This document shows, piece after piece, positions 39,759 through 46,446 of a stretch of 46,446 nucleotides of DNA; positions within the stretch are counted from its first letter, which is position 1, and each line of letters opens with the position of its first letter. The translations under genes were made by a program, and so were the position numbers. This DNA is from Candidatus Hungatella pullicola. Its GTDB lineage: Bacteria; Bacillota; Clostridia; Lachnospirales; Lachnospiraceae. The stretch spans positions 1 through 46,446 of the forward strand of contig DXFU01000047.1 in the NCBI GenBank assembly GCA_019114305.1, read 5' to 3'. Under the pieces are notes generated by a model that made no database searches, was not told where the DNA came from, and worked only from the letters and a program-made list of their open reading frames with translations.

Positions 39759-40436
39759 GTGGCTGAAAAAGAAATATCAAAAGCTGTGGTTGCCAGACTG
39801 CCCAGATATTACCGATATTTAGGCGAACTGATGGAGGAAGGAGTAGAAAGGATTTCTTCCAATGAGTTAAGTCTGAGAATGAAGGTTACGGCATCACAGA
39901 TTCGTCAGGATTTGAATAATTTCGGCGGGTTTGGGCAGCAGGGCTATGGATATAATGTAAAATATCTTTATGCTGAGATCGCTAAGATTCTTGGAATAGA
40001 CCGTCAGCACAATCTGATTATAATCGGGGCAGGTAATCTGGGTCAGGCAATTGCCAACTACGCAAATTTCGAAAAGAGAGGATTCCTTATTAAGGGAATG
40101 TTTGACGTAAACCCAAGACTTATCGGATTGATTGTCAGAGGCGTTGAGATCCGCAGCATTGACGAGCTGGAGACTTTTGTCAAGGAGAATGACGTGCAGA
40201 TCGCGGCTCTGACCATTCCTAAGACTAAGGCGCCGGAAATCGCAGACCGTCTGGTGAAGGCGGGAGTTAAGGCAATCTGGAATTTTGCTCACACAGATTT
40301 AAACGTGCCTGAAGATGTGGTAGTTGAGAATGTTCACCTTTCTGAGAGTCTGATGCGTCTGTCTTACCGGGTATGCCGGATTCAGGACAGAGAGGAGAAA
40401 TCCAGGGAAAAAACGCAGAAGAAGAAAAAAGCATAG
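39759..40436 (+). CDS. rex: Redox-sensing transcriptional repressor Rex
   Basis: This 225-residue repressor binds NADH and NAD+ and controls fermentation genes according to the NADH/NAD+ ratio. The N-terminal winged helix is VVARLPRYYRYLGELMEEG with RMKVTASQIRQDLNNFGGFGQQGYGY. The C-terminal Rossmann fold has IIGAGNLGQAIANY and the following KTKAPEIADRLVKAGVKAIWNF. It ends in a basic tail (EEKSREKTQKKKKA). The start is GTG at 39759 after GAGGGTGA. Its promoter abuts that of the divergent ABC-F gene. A terminator follows at 40454-40500. Target fermentation genes are not in this window. Confidence 0.96.
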   Translation: MAEKEISKAVVARLPRYYRYLGELMEEGVERISSNELSLRMKVTASQIRQDLNNFGGFGQQGYGYNVKYLYAEIAKILGIDRQHNLIIIGAGNLGQAIANYANFEKRGFLIKGMFDVNPRLIGLIVRGVEIRSIDELETFVKENDVQIAALTIPKTKAPEIADRLVKAGVKAIWNFAHTDLNVPEDVVVENVHLSESLMRLSYRVCRIQDREEKSREKTQKKKKA

Positions 40437-40453
40437 GAGAACAAAGTAGCAAA

Positions 40454-40500
40454 AGCCGGCGGCAGAGAAAAAGTTTACTCTGTCTGCTGGCTGTTTTTTT
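40454..40500 (+). terminator. Terminator of rex
   Basis: AGCCGGCGGCAGAG (40454-40467) pairs with CTCTGTCTGCTGGCT (40478-40492) with G-T pairs and one bulge, followed by seven T (40494-40500). Confidence 0.85.
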
Positions 40501-40575
40501 ACGGCAAGGCGGGCGGGCCACAACACAAAGGAGAACGGTCCATTTGCTTTGTAAGCGGAAAGGCTGGTGAAGACA

Positions 40576-42108
40576 ATGAGATATCTGGTGACAGGAAAGC
40601 AGATGAAAGAAATAGACCGATATACTATAGAGACAATAGGAATACCGTCTTTGGTTCTCATGGAAAGAGCGGCTTATGCATTTGTGGAGGAGCTGAAAAA
40701 GAGAATCAGGAGGGAAGATCAAATCTGGGCTGTGTGCGGCAATGGAAATAACGGAGCCGATGGAGTGGCGGCAGCCCGGATGCTCTTTTTGGAAGGTTAT
40801 CAGATTCTGGTGATTCTGGCCAGGGGAGGGGACCGTGGAAGTGAGGAGTATTTGAGGCAGGTGTCTATCGCAAGAAATCTGGGTATGAATCTGATTGATT
40901 ATGATGATTTTATTCCAGGACACTGTGATGTGCTTATAGACGCTGTTTTCGGAGTGGGATTAAGCAGACCTGTGGAAGGCGTGTTTTACGATATTATTAC
41001 TTCTATGAGTCAGATTCATCCAAGACTGACTGCCGCGGTGGATATTCCATCAGGCGTATGCGCGGATACGGGAAAAGTTATGGGAACGGCCCTTAAGGCG
41101 GACTTGACTGTGACCTTTGGATATGAGAAAATAGGAACCATGCTGTATCCGGGAAAAGAATACAGTAAAATGGTAGTAACAGCAGATATAGGATTTCCTC
41201 AGATCAGTCTTGAAAAAAGGGGCACAGCTTACTTTACCTTTGAGAGAGAGGATGTAAAAAAGATCCCTTCAAGACCGGCCTATTCCAACAAGGGAACCTT
41301 TGGCCGGATTCTTATTGTGGCAGGATCGGAAAATATGGGCGGTGCAGCGTACTTAAGCGCATTGTCAGCCTATCGAACGGGAGCCGGACTGGTAAAAATA
41401 TTTACAGTAGAGGAAAATCGGATTCCTCTTCAGACGCTCCTTCCTGAGGCCGTGATGGAGATCTATGACCCCAAGGAGGCAGAGACAGGAACAGAGGCCT
41501 TTAAAGCGCTTGTGGAAAAACAGTGCCGGTGGGCTGACGGAATTGTTTTGGGACCGGGTCTTGGAAGAAAGCTTTATGCCAAACATCTTGTGGAACAAGT
41601 TCTTATAAATGCCTATGTTCCCATTGTACTGGATGCGGACGGTCTGAATCTGATTTCAGATTACCCGGAGCTGACCGGTTATTTTACGGAGAATATTATT
41701 ATTACTCCCCATTTGGGGGAGATGGCCAGACTGACCAATAAGACGGTAAGGGAGCTGTCGGAAAATCTTATAGAATCTGCCAGGGAATACGCGGATAAGT
41801 ACGGAATCATTTGTGTTTTAAAGGATGCAGTGACAGTGGTTGCGTTGAAAGATGGGCGGTGTTATATTAATTCCAGCGGAAACAGCGCCATGGCTAAGGC
41901 AGGTTCCGGAGATACCCTTACGGGAATTCTTGCAGGGCTTCTGGCATTGGGCATAGAAGAAGATGAGGCGGCTGCTCTGGGCGTTTATATTCACGGACTT
42001 GCCGGCGATGAAATGCGGGAACAGGCGGGTGAACACGGACTTCTGGCCAGGGAGCTGGCCTGGGGGGCGGCTAAGATTGTAAAGGAAGGCAGGAAGAAGG
42101 AAGAATAA
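40576..42108 (+). CDS. nnr: Bifunctional NAD(P)H-hydrate epimerase/dehydratase
   Basis: This 510-residue protein repairs hydrated NADH and NADPH. The N-terminal YjeF_N epimerase domain (about 1-210) includes RYLVTGKQMKEIDRYTIETIG, GNGNNGADGVAAARML and DAVFGVGLSRPVEG. The C-terminal ADP/ATP-dependent dehydratase domain (about 220-505) has GTFGRILIVAGSENMGGAAYL, VLDADGLNLISDY, ITPHLGEMARL and the ribokinase-like AGSGDTLTGILAGLLA. This matches the bacterial Nnr fusion in both order and length. A GTG three codons earlier (40567) is possible, but the ATG at 40576 fits better with the upstream GGAAAGG. It is followed two bases later by alr, so nnr-alr form an operon, as often seen in Firmicutes. 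Confidence 0.95.
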   Translation: MRYLVTGKQMKEIDRYTIETIGIPSLVLMERAAYAFVEELKKRIRREDQIWAVCGNGNNGADGVAAARMLFLEGYQILVILARGGDRGSEEYLRQVSIARNLGMNLIDYDDFIPGHCDVLIDAVFGVGLSRPVEGVFYDIITSMSQIHPRLTAAVDIPSGVCADTGKVMGTALKADLTVTFGYEKIGTMLYPGKEYSKMVVTADIGFPQISLEKRGTAYFTFEREDVKKIPSRPAYSNKGTFGRILIVAGSENMGGAAYLSALSAYRTGAGLVKIFTVEENRIPLQTLLPEAVMEIYDPKEAETGTEAFKALVEKQCRWADGIVLGPGLGRKLYAKHLVEQVLINAYVPIVLDADGLNLISDYPELTGYFTENIIITPHLGEMARLTNKTVRELSENLIESAREYADKYGIICVLKDAVTVVALKDGRCYINSSGNSAMAKAGSGDTLTGILAGLLALGIEEDEAAALGVYIHGLAGDEMREQAGEHGLLARELAWGAAKIVKEGRKKEE

Positions 42109-42110
42109 AC

Positions 42111-43289
42111 ATGGAAATATATGACAGAGTGTATGAGACAGTGGATTTGGATGCCATTAAAAGAAACATGCAGTCTATGACGGACAGCCTGAAACCAGGT
42201 ATGTCCGTCATCGGCGTGGTGAAGGCAGATGGGTACGGTATGGGAAGCGTGGCAGTGGCGAGAGCCATTGACCCCTACGTATGGGGATATGGAACTGCCT
42301 CCATTGAGGAGGCTTTGGAGCTTCGGGAAAACGGTATTTCTAAACCTGTGCTGGTGTTAGGCACGCCGCCCAGGGCTTGTCTGGAACTCTTTTTAAAATA
42401 TGATATCCGTTTGGCTGTCTATTCTCTGGAGAAGGCGGAGCTGATTAACCAGCTTGCCGGCCGGTTAGGAAAAAAGGCGGTGATTCATCTGGCTGTGGAT
42501 ACGGGAATGAGCCGGATCGGTTTTCAGGTGACAGAAGAAAACGCCAGAAAGGCCGCCAGGATCTGCTGTATGGAGAACATAGAGACAGAGGGAATGTTTA
42601 CCCATTTTGCCAGGGCAGATGAGACAGATAAAGAAGCTACCAAGCATCAGATTCAGGAGTATAACAGGTTTTATTCTATGGTTCAGTCTTATGGAGTTTC
42701 TATTCCGGTTCTTCACTGCGCCAACAGCGCGGGAATTCTGGAAGGCGTGGGAACGGCCTTTAACTGCGTGCGTGCGGGGATTTCCATTTACGGCTGCTAT
42801 CCCTCTGACGAGGTGGAGAGGAAGGTTTCCATTGAGCCTGTGATGGAGCTGAAAACCCATATTGCGGGAGTAAGAACGATTAAAGCAGGTACGCCTGTAA
42901 GCTACGGCGGTACTTTTGTGGCGGACAGAGAGATGACGATTGCAACTATTCCTGTTGGTTACGCAGATGGATATTTAAGAAATCTGTCTGGAAAAGGAGA
43001 AGTGCTTATACGGGGAAAGAGGGCTCCTATTCTGGGACGGGTCTGCATGGACCAGTTTATGGTGGATGTGTCCCACATTCCAGGGGCTGGGGAGGATGAT
43101 CTGGTTACTCTCATAGGAAAAGATCAAGAGGATGAAATATCTGTGGAAGAGCTGGCAAGAAAGGGGGAGGGCTTTCATTACGAGATTCTCTGCTGTATTG
43201 GAAAGCGGGTTCCCAGAATTTATCTTGCAGATGGAAAGGTCTGTGGAAGAAAGGATTATTTTAAGGGAGGGTATCTTTGGAGAGAATGA
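42111..43289 (+). CDS. alr: Alanine racemase
   Basis: This 392-residue PLP enzyme interconverts L- and D-alanine for peptidoglycan. The PLP lysine K38 lies in VVKADGYGMG (usual form VVKADAYGHG, here with Gly and Met replacements). Y265 in SYGGTFVA is the second catalytic base, at the position numbered 265 in the Geobacillus enzyme, and GRVCMDQFMVDVS follows. The N-terminal TIM barrel and C-terminal beta domain are both complete. It begins two bases after nnr and shares its transcript. The next gene downstream is mazF, the same alr-mazF linkage as in B. subtilis, except that the antitoxin gene between them is missing. Confidence 0.96.
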   Translation: MEIYDRVYETVDLDAIKRNMQSMTDSLKPGMSVIGVVKADGYGMGSVAVARAIDPYVWGYGTASIEEALELRENGISKPVLVLGTPPRACLELFLKYDIRLAVYSLEKAELINQLAGRLGKKAVIHLAVDTGMSRIGFQVTEENARKAARICCMENIETEGMFTHFARADETDKEATKHQIQEYNRFYSMVQSYGVSIPVLHCANSAGILEGVGTAFNCVRAGISIYGCYPSDEVERKVSIEPVMELKTHIAGVRTIKAGTPVSYGGTFVADREMTIATIPVGYADGYLRNLSGKGEVLIRGKRAPILGRVCMDQFMVDVSHIPGAGEDDLVTLIGKDQEDEISVEELARKGEGFHYEILCCIGKRVPRIYLADGKVCGRKDYFKGGYLWRE

Positions 43290-43400
43290 TAACCTTCCCA
43301 ATGTCTGAATCATAGAATAAAGAGAGAAGAATCTTAATGTATACACCAGTCAGAGAAGGTCAATACTATGACCAGAATAGATTGACGGAGTGTGAGAAAA

Positions 43401-43748
43401 GTGATTATCAGACGAGGAGATATATATTACGCGGACTTAAGACCTGTAGTTGGATCAGAGCAGGGAGGAATCCGGCCTGTACTTATTATTCAGAATAATG
43501 TGGGAAATAAGCACAGCCCTACTGTGATCTGCGCTGCCATTACATCCAGAATGAATAAAGCAAAGCTGCCCACCCATGTGGAGCTGGATACCAGGAAATG
43601 CGATATGGTAAAGGATTCGGTGATTCTTCTGGAGCAGCTGCGGACCATTGACAAGCAGCGGCTGAGAGAGAAAATCTGTCATATTGATCAGGAACTTCAG
43701 AGAAAGGTGGACTATGCCCTTCGGGTCAGCCTGGAGCTGGATACATAG
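43401..43748 (+). CDS. mazF: MazF/NdoA-type endoribonuclease toxin without adjacent antitoxin gene
   Basis: This 115-residue protein starts [22 protein letters not shown], essentially the EndoA/MazF N-terminus with the RNA-binding loop and catalytic Arg. It continues [39 protein letters not shown] and [10 protein letters not shown]. It cleaves single-stranded RNA at short sequences. I choose the GTG at 43401, ten bases after GGAG; the GTG at 43392 (three more residues) has a poor ribosome binding site. In B. subtilis the antitoxin ndoAI lies between alr and ndoA. Here the gap (43290-43400) holds only a 53-codon frame that overlaps the toxin and lacks a CopG/RHH pattern. So it appears to be an orphan MazF, with the antitoxin elsewhere or absent. 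Confidence 0.93.
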   Translation: MIIRRGDIYYADLRPVVGSEQGGIRPVLIIQNNVGNKHSPTVICAAITSRMNKAKLPTHVELDTRKCDMVKDSVILLEQLRTIDKQRLREKICHIDQELQRKVDYALRVSLELDT

Positions 43749-43755
43749 TTGACCA

Positions 43756-43784
43756 TTGACGAAGCGGCTGGAAAATGATATATT
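43756..43784 (+). promoter_or_regulatory. Sigma-A promoter of the CNNM/CorC-like gene
   Basis: TTGACG (43756-43761), 17 bases, then TATATT (43779-43784) preceded by TGA (extended -10). It lies just past the mazF stop. Confidence 0.65.
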
Positions 43785-43836
43785 TTATCCGTTGGGAAAA
43801 AACGAAAGAATTTGAAAAAAGGAGTAATATTTCAAA

Positions 43837-45231
43837 ATGGACGATGGCAACCCGCTTTTGTGTGTGGTAATATTCTTAATCTTTATTGGTCTGGATGCTA
43901 TATTATTTGGATTCGGAGCAGCCATTCAGAACATTAACACCAGCGAGCTGGAAAAAAGTATGGAGGCTGGGAATAAGAAGGCCGCAAGGCTGCTTCGCAT
44001 TGTAAACCGCCCAACCCGTTTTATTCACACCGTTCAGATTGTAACCTGTCTGATTGGAGTGATAACGGGAGGCTTCATTCTGGGAATTCTTGGAACAGGT
44101 CTGGAAAGACTTCTGGTTCGAACCGGCGTGGAACACGCTTTGCTGCTTTCAGCCCTCAGTCTGGTTCTGGCAGTAGTAGCAATGATTGTGCTGCTGGTTA
44201 CGTTCGGAATTGTGATTCCCAAAAGATGTGCGGCCAGAACCCCTGAGAAATGGGGTTATGCCTGTCTGGAAATTGTCTATGGACTGATGATTCTCACCTT
44301 TCCTGTGAACGCTTTGGTGAACGGTCTGTCTTATATATTCCTTAAAATGATTGGAATTGATATGTATGCCGTTGAGGAGAACGTGACGGAAGAAGAGATT
44401 ATGTCCATGGTGAATGAAGGGCATGAGCAGGGAATTCTGGAAGCCAGGGAAGCGGAGATGATTACCAATATCTTCGAGCTGAATGATAAAAGCGCGGGAG
44501 ATATTATGACTCACAGAAAGAATCTGGTAGCGCTGGACGGCACCAGGTCTCTGGGAGATACGGTTGATTTTATTCTCAAGGAAGGTTCTAATTCCCGATA
44601 CCCGGTTTACAACAGAGATATAGATGACGTAATGGGAATTCTTCATATGAAAGATGCCTTAATTGCCGCGGAAATCGACGGCAACAGGGAAAAGCCTATT
44701 AAGGAGATTCCGGGACTTTTAAGAGAAGCTCCCTTTATTCCTGAAACAAGGCATATTGATTCCCTGTTTAAGGAGATGCAGATGAAGAAAATCCATATGG
44801 TCATTGTAATTGACGAATATGGACAGACCGCCGGTATTGTGACAATGGAAGACATTCTGGAAGAGATTGTAGGCAACATTATGGATGAGTATGATCAGGA
44901 AGAGGAGGATATTCTTCCGTTAGACGATGGATCTTTCCTGATCCGCGGCATGGCTTATCTGGATGATGTGTCCAAGGCTTTGGATCTTGAGTTTACGGAG
45001 GAAGAGGAAGATTCCTATGATACCATGAACGGACTTCTCATATCCAAGCTTGACCGTATTCCCAAAGAAGGGGAGCAGGCAGAAATTCCCTACGGCCCCT
45101 ATATTTTCCAGATCCAGCAGGTGGAAAATAAGATGATACGAACCATAAAGGCGATAAAACAGACAACAGAGGAATCCCACGAAGAAAATGATGAAACGGC
45201 CTCTCACACGGAAACAGGAGAGCCGGAGTAA
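43837..45231 (+). CDS. CNNM/HlyC-CorC family transmembrane protein (DUF21-CBS-CorC_HlyC)
   Basis: This 464-residue protein has an N-terminal DUF21 membrane domain with about four hydrophobic segments (LLCVVIFLIFIGLDAILFG, TVQIVTCLIGVITGGFILGIL, LVLAVVAMIVLLVTFGIVIP and YGLMILTFPVNALVNGLSYIF). A pair of CBS domains follows (about 205-330, KSAGDIMTHRKNLVALDG and KIHMVIVIDEYGQTAGIVTMED), then a CorC/HlyC C-terminal domain (about 350-435). Members are implicated in Mg2+ or other divalent-ion efflux and resistance; the older name hemolysin is misleading. The C-terminus is acidic and rich in Glu/Thr. A ribosome binding site (AAAAAAGGAG) precedes the ATG, and it has its own promoter. Confidence 0.92.
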   Translation: MDDGNPLLCVVIFLIFIGLDAILFGFGAAIQNINTSELEKSMEAGNKKAARLLRIVNRPTRFIHTVQIVTCLIGVITGGFILGILGTGLERLLVRTGVEHALLLSALSLVLAVVAMIVLLVTFGIVIPKRCAARTPEKWGYACLEIVYGLMILTFPVNALVNGLSYIFLKMIGIDMYAVEENVTEEEIMSMVNEGHEQGILEAREAEMITNIFELNDKSAGDIMTHRKNLVALDGTRSLGDTVDFILKEGSNSRYPVYNRDIDDVMGILHMKDALIAAEIDGNREKPIKEIPGLLREAPFIPETRHIDSLFKEMQMKKIHMVIVIDEYGQTAGIVTMEDILEEIVGNIMDEYDQEEEDILPLDDGSFLIRGMAYLDDVSKALDLEFTEEEEDSYDTMNGLLISKLDRIPKEGEQAEIPYGPYIFQIQQVENKMIRTIKAIKQTTEESHEENDETASHTETGEPE

Positions 45232-45290
45232 GCTCTGATCTGTATTTGGAATAAGCCGAAGGAACATAGAAAGGAAAAGGAGACTATATT

Positions 45291-46019
45291 ATGTCAGGAC
45301 ATTCAAAGTTTGCTAATATTAAGCATAAGAAAGAAAAAAATGATGCTGCAAAGGGTAAAATTTTCACTGTAATTGGAAGGGAGATTGCCGTTGCAGTAAA
45401 GGAAGGCGGTCCGGATCCAGCCAATAACAGCAAGCTGAGAGATGTAATTGCCAAAGCGAAAGCCAACAATATGCCCAATGATACCATTGAAAGAGGAATC
45501 AAGAAGGCTGCGGGCGACGCGAATTCCGTTAATTACGAGACAATTACATATGAGGGCTATGGTCCAAACGGAGTAGCGATTATTGTTGATACTCTGACAG
45601 ACAACAAAAATCGTACAGCAGCCAATGTGAGAAGTGCGTTTACAAAAGGCGGCGGCAATGTAGGAACTCCAGGCTGTGTTTCCTTTATGTTTGACAAAAA
45701 GGGCCAGATCATAATTGATAAAGAAGAGTGCGACATGGATGGGGATGAACTGATGATGATGGCTTTGGATGCCGGCGCTGAGGATTTCTCTGAGGAGGAG
45801 GACAGCTATGAGGTAATTACGGCTCCTGATGATTTCAGCGCGGTTCGAGAGGCGCTTGAGACAGCTGGAATTGCCATGGCTGAAGCAGATGTAACTATGA
45901 TTCCCCAGAACTGGGTTGAGCTGACGGATGAGGATGCCATTAAAAAAATGAATCGTATTTTGGATCTTCTGGACGCAGATGACGACGTACAGGCAACCTA
46001 TCACAACTGGGATGAATAA
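45291..46019 (+). CDS. yebC: YebC/PmpR family regulator or translation-related factor
   Basis: This 242-residue protein has the family N-terminus [24 protein letters not shown] and the middle motif [36 protein letters not shown]-like region (positions about 85-120, key residues GPNGVA and DNKNRT). The C-terminal domain ends [17 protein letters not shown]. YebC proteins were first described as transcriptional regulators (PmpR); some members also help ribosomes through proline-rich sequences. The length of 242 is standard. AAAAGGAG lies nine bases before the ATG. It is followed by a strong terminator. It is single-copy housekeeping and syntenic in many Clostridia. Confidence 0.95.
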   Translation: MSGHSKFANIKHKKEKNDAAKGKIFTVIGREIAVAVKEGGPDPANNSKLRDVIAKAKANNMPNDTIERGIKKAAGDANSVNYETITYEGYGPNGVAIIVDTLTDNKNRTAANVRSAFTKGGGNVGTPGCVSFMFDKKGQIIIDKEECDMDGDELMMMALDAGAEDFSEEEDSYEVITAPDDFSAVREALETAGIAMAEADVTMIPQNWVELTDEDAIKKMNRILDLLDADDDVQATYHNWDE

Positions 46020-46024
46020 AGGAA

Positions 46025-46065
46025 AGGTCTCTTTCCCGCGATTTAAAGCGGAAAGAGGCCTTTTT
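46025..46065 (+). terminator. Terminator of yebC
   Basis: AGGTCTCTTTCC (46025-46036) pairs with GGAAAGAGGCCT (46050-46061) with one G-T pair, followed by five T. Confidence 0.85.
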
Positions 46066-46068
46066 CTA

Positions 46069-46097
46069 TTGTCAGCCAATGGCTGCTGTGCTACAAT
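46069..46097 (+). promoter_or_regulatory. Sigma-A promoter of the final gene
   Basis: TTGTCA (46069-46074), 17 bases, TACAAT (46092-46097), giving a leader of about 30 bases before the GTG at 46134. Confidence 0.65.
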
Positions 46098-46133
46098 TTT
46101 TTTGAAAATTCAATAGAAAAGAAGGCGCAAAAA

Positions 46134-46446
46134 GTGAGAGAGGAAGAGAAGAGGTACGAAGCGTGTCTGGATATAGAGTATTCCTATAAGCTTGCCAAGA
46201 GGCTGGAGCATTATAAAACCAATCCGTGGCTGGGGTATCGAACCGCAGGGTCACAAGCAGAGCTGCATACAGGAGATATGCTGAAGCAGGAGATGGAGAA
46301 GATTGGGCTTTCTCACTTTATAGGAAATTCCGATTTTTGGATAAGGGGAAAAGAAGCCCTGCTGATCGAACATATGTTAAATCAACAGGGGAATGGACAT
46401 GACAATAGGACGATGGTTCGATTTAGAAGATATAAAAACCTTCTTC
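46134..46446 (+). CDS. M28-family peptidase-like gene, partial (runs off the window)
   Basis: From a GTG at 46134, eight bases after AAGG, the frame reads YEACLDIEYSYKLAKRLEHY, NPWLGYRTAGSQAELHTGD and MLKQEMEKIGLS. The L-G-Y-R-T-A-G-S pattern and the following E-M-x-x-I-G-L are typical of the N-terminus of M28 aminopeptidases (zinc exopeptidases). After about residue 64 the translation no longer resembles the family (HFIGNSDFWIRGKEALLIEH) although the frame stays open to 46446. None of the other frames restores clear M28 similarity. Either the gene diverges, or a frameshift or deletion has occurred as in the other remnants at 1-644 and 9233-9472. A near-LexA box (46368-46379) lies within it. 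Confidence 0.5.
   Translation, partial: MREEEKRYEACLDIEYSYKLAKRLEHYKTNPWLGYRTAGSQAELHTGDMLKQEMEKIGLSHFIGNSDFWIRGKEALLIEHMLNQQGNGHDNRTMVRFRRYKNLL

Noticed and set aside
43337-43498. 53-codon ORF as a MazF antitoxin
   Set aside because: It overlaps the toxin gene out of frame, has no clear ribosome binding site and no ribbon-helix-helix or MazE pattern.

Overview
The window looks like a chromosomal segment of a gut-type Lachnospiraceae (Clostridium cluster XIVa) bacterium. This rests on gene content and protein resemblance: clostridial-style Rex, a SigV/RsiV pair, a TetM-like GTPase fused to a YacP nuclease, a GH35 beta-galactosidase, an anaerobic Cys-type sulfatase, strong AGGAGG-type ribosome binding sites and sigma-A promoters. 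No species is claimed. There are no rRNA or tRNA genes, CRISPR arrays, insertion sequences or prophage genes that I can see.

Layout. 1-880: a broken cyclopropane-fatty-acid synthase and a small unknown gene. 965-2946: a MerR regulator (minus), then an ECF sigma factor and its RsiV-like anti-sigma factor. 3029-5426 (minus): a DUF362 protein and a GltD-like flavoprotein. 5427-5758: the only gap over 300 bases, rich in inverted repeats and possibly a structured RNA. 5759-8221 (minus): yolD-like gene, Y-family DNA polymerase and a LysR regulator in an overlapping operon, divergent from a YczE-type membrane protein. 9233-13111: a phosphatase remnant, a GNAT acetyltransferase, a MATE exporter and a sulfatase. 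13355-14371: a lipoprotein. 14405-19488: a LacI regulator divergent from glycogen phosphorylase and 4-alpha-glucanotransferase, a glycogen/maltodextrin unit. 19719-23305: the TetM-like GTPase/YacP nuclease fusion, overlapping a GNAT gene. 23381-27287: GH35 beta-galactosidase, deoD, a Gfo/Idh/MocA oxidoreductase and a small membrane protein. 27432-31093: purC-purF-purB. 31386-35051: a PspA / zinc-ribbon / SPFH envelope-stress cassette like B. subtilis pspA-ydjG-ydjI, plus a LysR regulator. 35162-36439: purA. 36491-37684: a small membrane protein and a secreted choline-binding-repeat protein. 37707-40436: a divergent ABC-F ATPase / rex pair. 40576-46019: nnr, alr, mazF, a CorC/HlyC-type protein and yebC. 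46134-end: start of an M28 peptidase-like gene.

Together the genes make a housekeeping backbone (purine synthesis, redox sensing, cell-wall alanine, metabolite repair, translation factors) interleaved with carbohydrate use (glycogen, beta-galactosides, sulfated substrates) and stress functions (SigV-RsiV, PspA cassette, Y-polymerase, MazF).

The most unusual element is the 903-residue protein at 19719-22430. It joins a complete TetM/EF-G-like ribosomal GTPase to a complete YacP/Rae1-type NYN endonuclease. Since Rae1 of B. subtilis cuts mRNA in the ribosomal A site and TetM-like factors bind next to that site, the fusion suggests one polypeptide that delivers an mRNA nuclease to stalled or drug-bound ribosomes. 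Also notable are a choline-binding protein with a degenerate lethal-factor-like protease domain, a MazF without an antitoxin gene, a possible structured RNA, and two genes that lost their middles while keeping both ends.
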